64,000 nucleotides of DNA. It comes from CAVXTF01 sp963701375 (lineage in GTDB: Bacteria > Actinomycetota > Acidimicrobiia > Acidimicrobiales > CAVXTF01). The notes beneath the pieces were generated by a model. It had not been told where the DNA came from and did no database searches. It saw nothing but the letters and a program-made list of their open reading frames with translations. Below, one piece after another: positions 62,301 through 64,000 of this stretch. The stretch's first letter is position 1. Every line of letters starts with the position of its first letter. Made by a program: the position numbers and the translations under genes. The stretch is from NCBI GenBank assembly GCA_963701375.1, contig CAVOZT010000005.1:492738-556737 (forward strand). Reading direction: 5' to 3'.

Positions 62301-64000
62301 GGCAACAACACATACAACCCGAACGCCGGGTACACACCCACGCAGGCCGGCAACTACTGGTGGTACACGTCCTACAACGGGGACGGTAACAACAACGCGG
62401 CCGTGAGCACCTGTGGCTCGGGCATGTCCGAGACCGTGGTTGCCAAGGCCTCGCCGACACTATCGACGAGCGCCCCGGGTACCGGCACGGCCGGAACCGC
62501 CATCGCCGCCAGCGCAATTTCGGGGACACTCGCGGCGGGCGAGAACCCCACTGGCACGATGACCTTTACGGTCTTCGGCCCGCAGGCGAGTGCGCCCATC
62601 ACGTGTACCACTGGCGGGACCCAGCTCGGCACAGCGGTCACGGTCTCAGGGAACAGCACTTACCACCCCAATGCTGGCCTCTCCAACCCTGCAGCCGGTA
62701 ACTACTGGTGGTATGCGTCTTATGGCGGTGACGGGAACAACAACACTTCGGTTTCTACCTGCGGGTCGGGGATGTCCGAGACGATCGTCGCAAAGGCGTC
62801 GCCAACGGTGACCGCCACCGGGCCAGCGAATGGCGCGGCTGGCACGCCAATTGGGGCGGGTTCCATCAGTTCGGTGTTCGGCTCGAGCTCCGGCTCGAAC
62901 GCGAGCGGGACGATCACCTTCAAGGTCTTCGGCCCGCAAGCGAGCGCCCCGACAACCTGCACGACCGGCACCACGGTGGGCACAGCCAGCGTGAGCGGCA
63001 ACAACACCTACAACCCGAGTGCCGGCTTCACGCCGACCGCGGCGGGCAACTACTGGTGGTACGCATCCTACGGCGGTGACTCCAACAACAACACAGCCGT
63101 GAGCACCTGTGGCGCGGGCATGTCCGAGACGGTCGTGGGCAAGGCAGCGGCTGCTCTCTCCGCGTCCGGTCCGGCCTCGGGGAGCGCCGGCACCGCGATC
63201 GCGAACACTGCGATCACGGCAACGGTGTCATTGGGTGCAAGCCCGACCGGCACCATCACCTTCACGGTCTTCGGCCCGCAGGCGAGCGCGCCCAGCACGT
63301 GTACCACTGGCGGGACCCAGCTCGGTACGACGGTCAACGTCTCAGCGAACGGTCCTTACAACCCAACCGCCGGTGTTTCCAACCCGGTGGCCGGCAACTA
63401 CTGGTGGTACGCGTCCTACAGCGGCGATGCCAATAACAGTGCCGCCACGTCAACGTGCGGCGCGGGCATGTCCGAGACGGTCGTCGCCAAGCTCAGCCCG
63501 ACCCTGTCGGCAACGGGACCATCGAACGGCACCGCCGGAACAGCCATCACCGTAGGTGCGATCTCGTCGACACTGACCGCAGGCGACGGCCCGACGGGCA
63601 CCATCACCTACACGGTCTTCGGACCGCAGGCGAGTGCTCCCACTACCTGCACGACCGGTGGCACGACGGTAGGCACCGCCAACGTGAACGGCAACAACAC
63701 ATACAACCCGAACGCCGGGTACACACCCACGCAGGCCGGCAACTACTGGTGGTACACGTCCTACAACGGGGACGGTAACAACAACGCGGCCGTGAGCACC
63801 TGTGGCTCGGGCATGTCCGAGACCGTGGTTGCCAAGGCGGCCGGCGCCCTAACCGCTTCCGGCCCGTCAAACGGCTCGGCCGGAACGGCGATCGCGAATA
63901 CTGCGATCACGGCAACATTGTCCTTGGGCGCAAGCCCGACCGGCACCATCACCTACACGGTCTTCGGCCCGCAGGCGAGCGCGCCCACCACGTGTACCGC
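59370..64000 (+). CDS. Giant secreted protein with Gly-rich domain and WWYASY Ig-like repeats (runs off the window)
   Basis: The frame is open from ATG 59370 (overlapping the previous stop as ATGATG) to the window edge, at least 1,543 codons. A long signal region (residues ~1-70) has a hydrophobic segment near 45-68 and probable cleavage after PAGAA. A Gly/Ser/Ala-rich domain (~100-400) carries runs such as GGGGGAGGASG. Then come beta modules (~470-675), and at least seven complete ~116-residue repeats plus a partial one from 61404. Each repeat has TVFGPQASAP, a conserved Cys pair (APxTC, STCG), GNYWWYASY and GMSETVV. The C-terminus and any wall anchor are beyond the window. Confidence 0.85.
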   Translation, partial: MMSLSRLFLHTAAPPADQTQVVAVGDSRTLGRQRLGRIGLSGTLITAVLSAVLPAVTAGPAGAATATWTDTITYAGSTASCSTFQSQALPVTTTSLSAVTVIGGGGGAGGASGHGTSGAGASGGKISSVGSYTFIGTPPAYINAEVGCSGGGGAESSSATASGGTGGAGWGTGGVGGSASTAGTRVGGGGGGAGSAICFGTGSLTNCGSGSGTATPIAVASGGGGGGASGASGSNDSGGTGGAGGGTPGAGVNGSANAGAGTASTATSELYTSGGASGQGQGGGGGGGGNSAGGGGGGGGTGGAGGRSLQNSGTGGAGGTNTSGSVGSSGSAGSDADGPTCTGVTAGGTSTASAGAAGGTGASVAGSGSGEFVEGGGGGGGGYTGGGGGSCDDFNKDTGNSSSAGGGGAAEWSNNTYVTSPAFSTATATTNGTTTCTASISNEGEGGAAGSTAGAGSAGCAGSISYTISGNAVAITPPSGASATAGSTSVNIPFTYSAGDPFVGFAISGWTVSCPSGGTLSASGATVGANQNGTITGTAPTTAGTTTCTLTANSGDTPNGASAYQNSVTFNLTVNPAAASKLAFVQGPSNVVAGQTMSPVPTVQVEDSFGNAVNDSGVTVTLATSPSTTFISGTSAATGATGLATFSALVINAANTYTISATGGGLTATGASGSFTVSKASPTISASGPSNGTAGTAIPTGSITSTLAASSGSNASGTITFKVFGPQASAPTTCTTGTTVGTASVSGNNTYNPSAGFTPTAAGNYWWYASYGGDSNNNTAVSTCGAGMSETVVGKAAAALSASGPASGSAGTAIANTAITATVSLGASPTGTITFTVFGPQASAPSTCTTGGTQLGTTVNVSANGPYNPTAGVSNPVAGNYWWYASYSGDANNSAATSTCGAGMSETVVAKLSPTLSATGPSNGTAGTAITVGAISSTLTAGDGPTGTITYTVFGPQASAPTTCTTGGTTVGTANVNGNNTYNPNAGYTPTQAGNYWWYTSYNGDGNNNAAVSTCGSGMSETVVAKASPTLSTSAPGTGTAGTAIAASAISGTLAAGENPTGTMTFTVFGPQASAPITCTTGGTQLGTAVTVSGNSTYHPNAGLSNPAAGNYWWYASYGGDGNNNTSVSTCGSGMSETIVAKASPTVTATGPANGAAGTPIGAGSISSVFGSSSGSNASGTITFKVFGPQASAPTTCTTGTTVGTASVSGNNTYNPSAGFTPTAAGNYWWYASYGGDSNNNTAVSTCGAGMSETVVGKAAAALSASGPASGSAGTAIANTAITATVSLGASPTGTITFTVFGPQASAPSTCTTGGTQLGTTVNVSANGPYNPTAGVSNPVAGNYWWYASYSGDANNSAATSTCGAGMSETVVAKLSPTLSATGPSNGTAGTAITVGAISSTLTAGDGPTGTITYTVFGPQASAPTTCTTGGTTVGTANVNGNNTYNPNAGYTPTQAGNYWWYTSYNGDGNNNAAVSTCGSGMSETVVAKAAGALTASGPSNGSAGTAIANTAITATLSLGASPTGTITYTVFGPQASAPTTCT
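61500..62449 (+). repeat. 950-bp direct repeat, first copy
   Basis: This segment matches 62889-63838 base for base as far as I can read, offset 1,389 bp. It covers most of unit 1 and all of units 2 and 3. The match breaks at 61499 and 62450. Such a long exact match inside a coding frame points to a recent duplication or gene conversion, and it is prone to collapse in assembly. Confidence 0.85.
62889..63838 (+). repeat. 950-bp direct repeat, second copy
   Basis: Second copy of the segment at 61500-62449. It differs from the first only outside its boundaries (62888 on the left, 63839 on the right). The sequence to its right diverges into a new unit (AAGALTASGPSNGSAG), which shows that the array continues with distinct units and is not a simple terminal assembly artefact. 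Confidence 0.85.

Larger units (their letters stand above)
61404..64000 (+). repeat. Tandem array of ~116-residue units encoding WWYASY domains
   Basis: Unit starts (each at the Lys after SETVV/SETIV) are 61404, 61752, 62100, 62445, 62793, 63141, 63489 and 63834. Unit lengths are 348, 348, 345, 348, 348, 348 and 345 bp, and the eighth is cut by the window. Units 5-7 repeat units 1-3, so the array has a four-unit period of 1,389 bp. Units 1/5, 2/6, 3/7 and 8 each have slightly different inserts (TQLGT versus TTVGT). Confidence 0.9.

Noticed and set aside
61404..64000. CRISPR array
   Set aside because: The periodic sequence is in units of ~348 bp that stay in one reading frame and encode protein domains; no short repeats with unique spacers.

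Overview
This is a high-GC actinobacterial chromosome segment, most plausibly from the class Acidimicrobiia. The phylum call rests on three things: an RpoC with the long charged coiled insertion typical of Actinobacteria, an MptB-like mannosyltransferase, and tRNA genes that mostly lack an encoded CCA. The class-level call is weaker and comes from overall gene style, not from a search.

Layout. 0-3 kb: SRP RNA, dnaX and recR. 2.7-13 kb: uppP, then a carbon-assimilation block with acetyl-CoA acetyltransferase, crotonyl-CoA carboxylase/reductase, methylmalonyl/ethylmalonyl-CoA epimerase, acyl-CoA carboxylase beta plus a small epsilon-like subunit, ethylmalonyl-CoA mutase (MeaA/Ecm type), 3-hydroxybutyryl-CoA dehydrogenase and an SDR. 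Together these are the core of the ethylmalonyl-CoA route for C2 assimilation. 13-24 kb: S51-type peptidase, two cyclophilins, lysC-asd, phoU, NDH-2, a fused 2-oxoacid dehydrogenase E1 and rmuC. 23.7-40 kb: a glycosyltransferase, an SQD1-type sulfoquinovose synthase, citrate synthase, TesB, GH1 glycosidase, GtrA, cobT (it serves the B12-dependent mutase), yajQ, a CocE/NonD-type secreted hydrolase, a GGDEF protein, an MptB-like mannosyltransferase, RidA and a GNAT. 40-53 kb: the classic tRNA-rpmG-tRNA-Trp-secE-nusG-rplKAJL-rpoBC block.

53-64 kb: instead of the usual rpsL-rpsG-fusA-tuf continuation, rpoC is closed by a strong hairpin. It is followed by a 0.9 kb non-coding leader and then five genes for exported surface proteins. 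Three of the junctions overlap by start/stop codons. The first and third proteins carry 'AYF'-type signal peptides resembling SipW-dependent (TasA/camelysin) substrates. The second and fifth share a ~116-residue Ig-like repeat with a GNYWWYASY core and two cysteines. The last gene runs off the window as an uninterrupted frame of more than 1,540 codons. Its 1,389-bp super-repeat includes 950 bp that I read as identical between copies. This operon is the most novel part of the window.

Caution on sequence quality. At least five conserved or clearly single genes (thiolase, pccB, tesB, rpoB and the fourth surface gene) are broken by single-base indels, with the rest of the expected protein in the adjacent frame. 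Because rpoB is essential, the simplest reading is residual sequencing or assembly error. I give the corrected gene extents and note where the literal frame ends.
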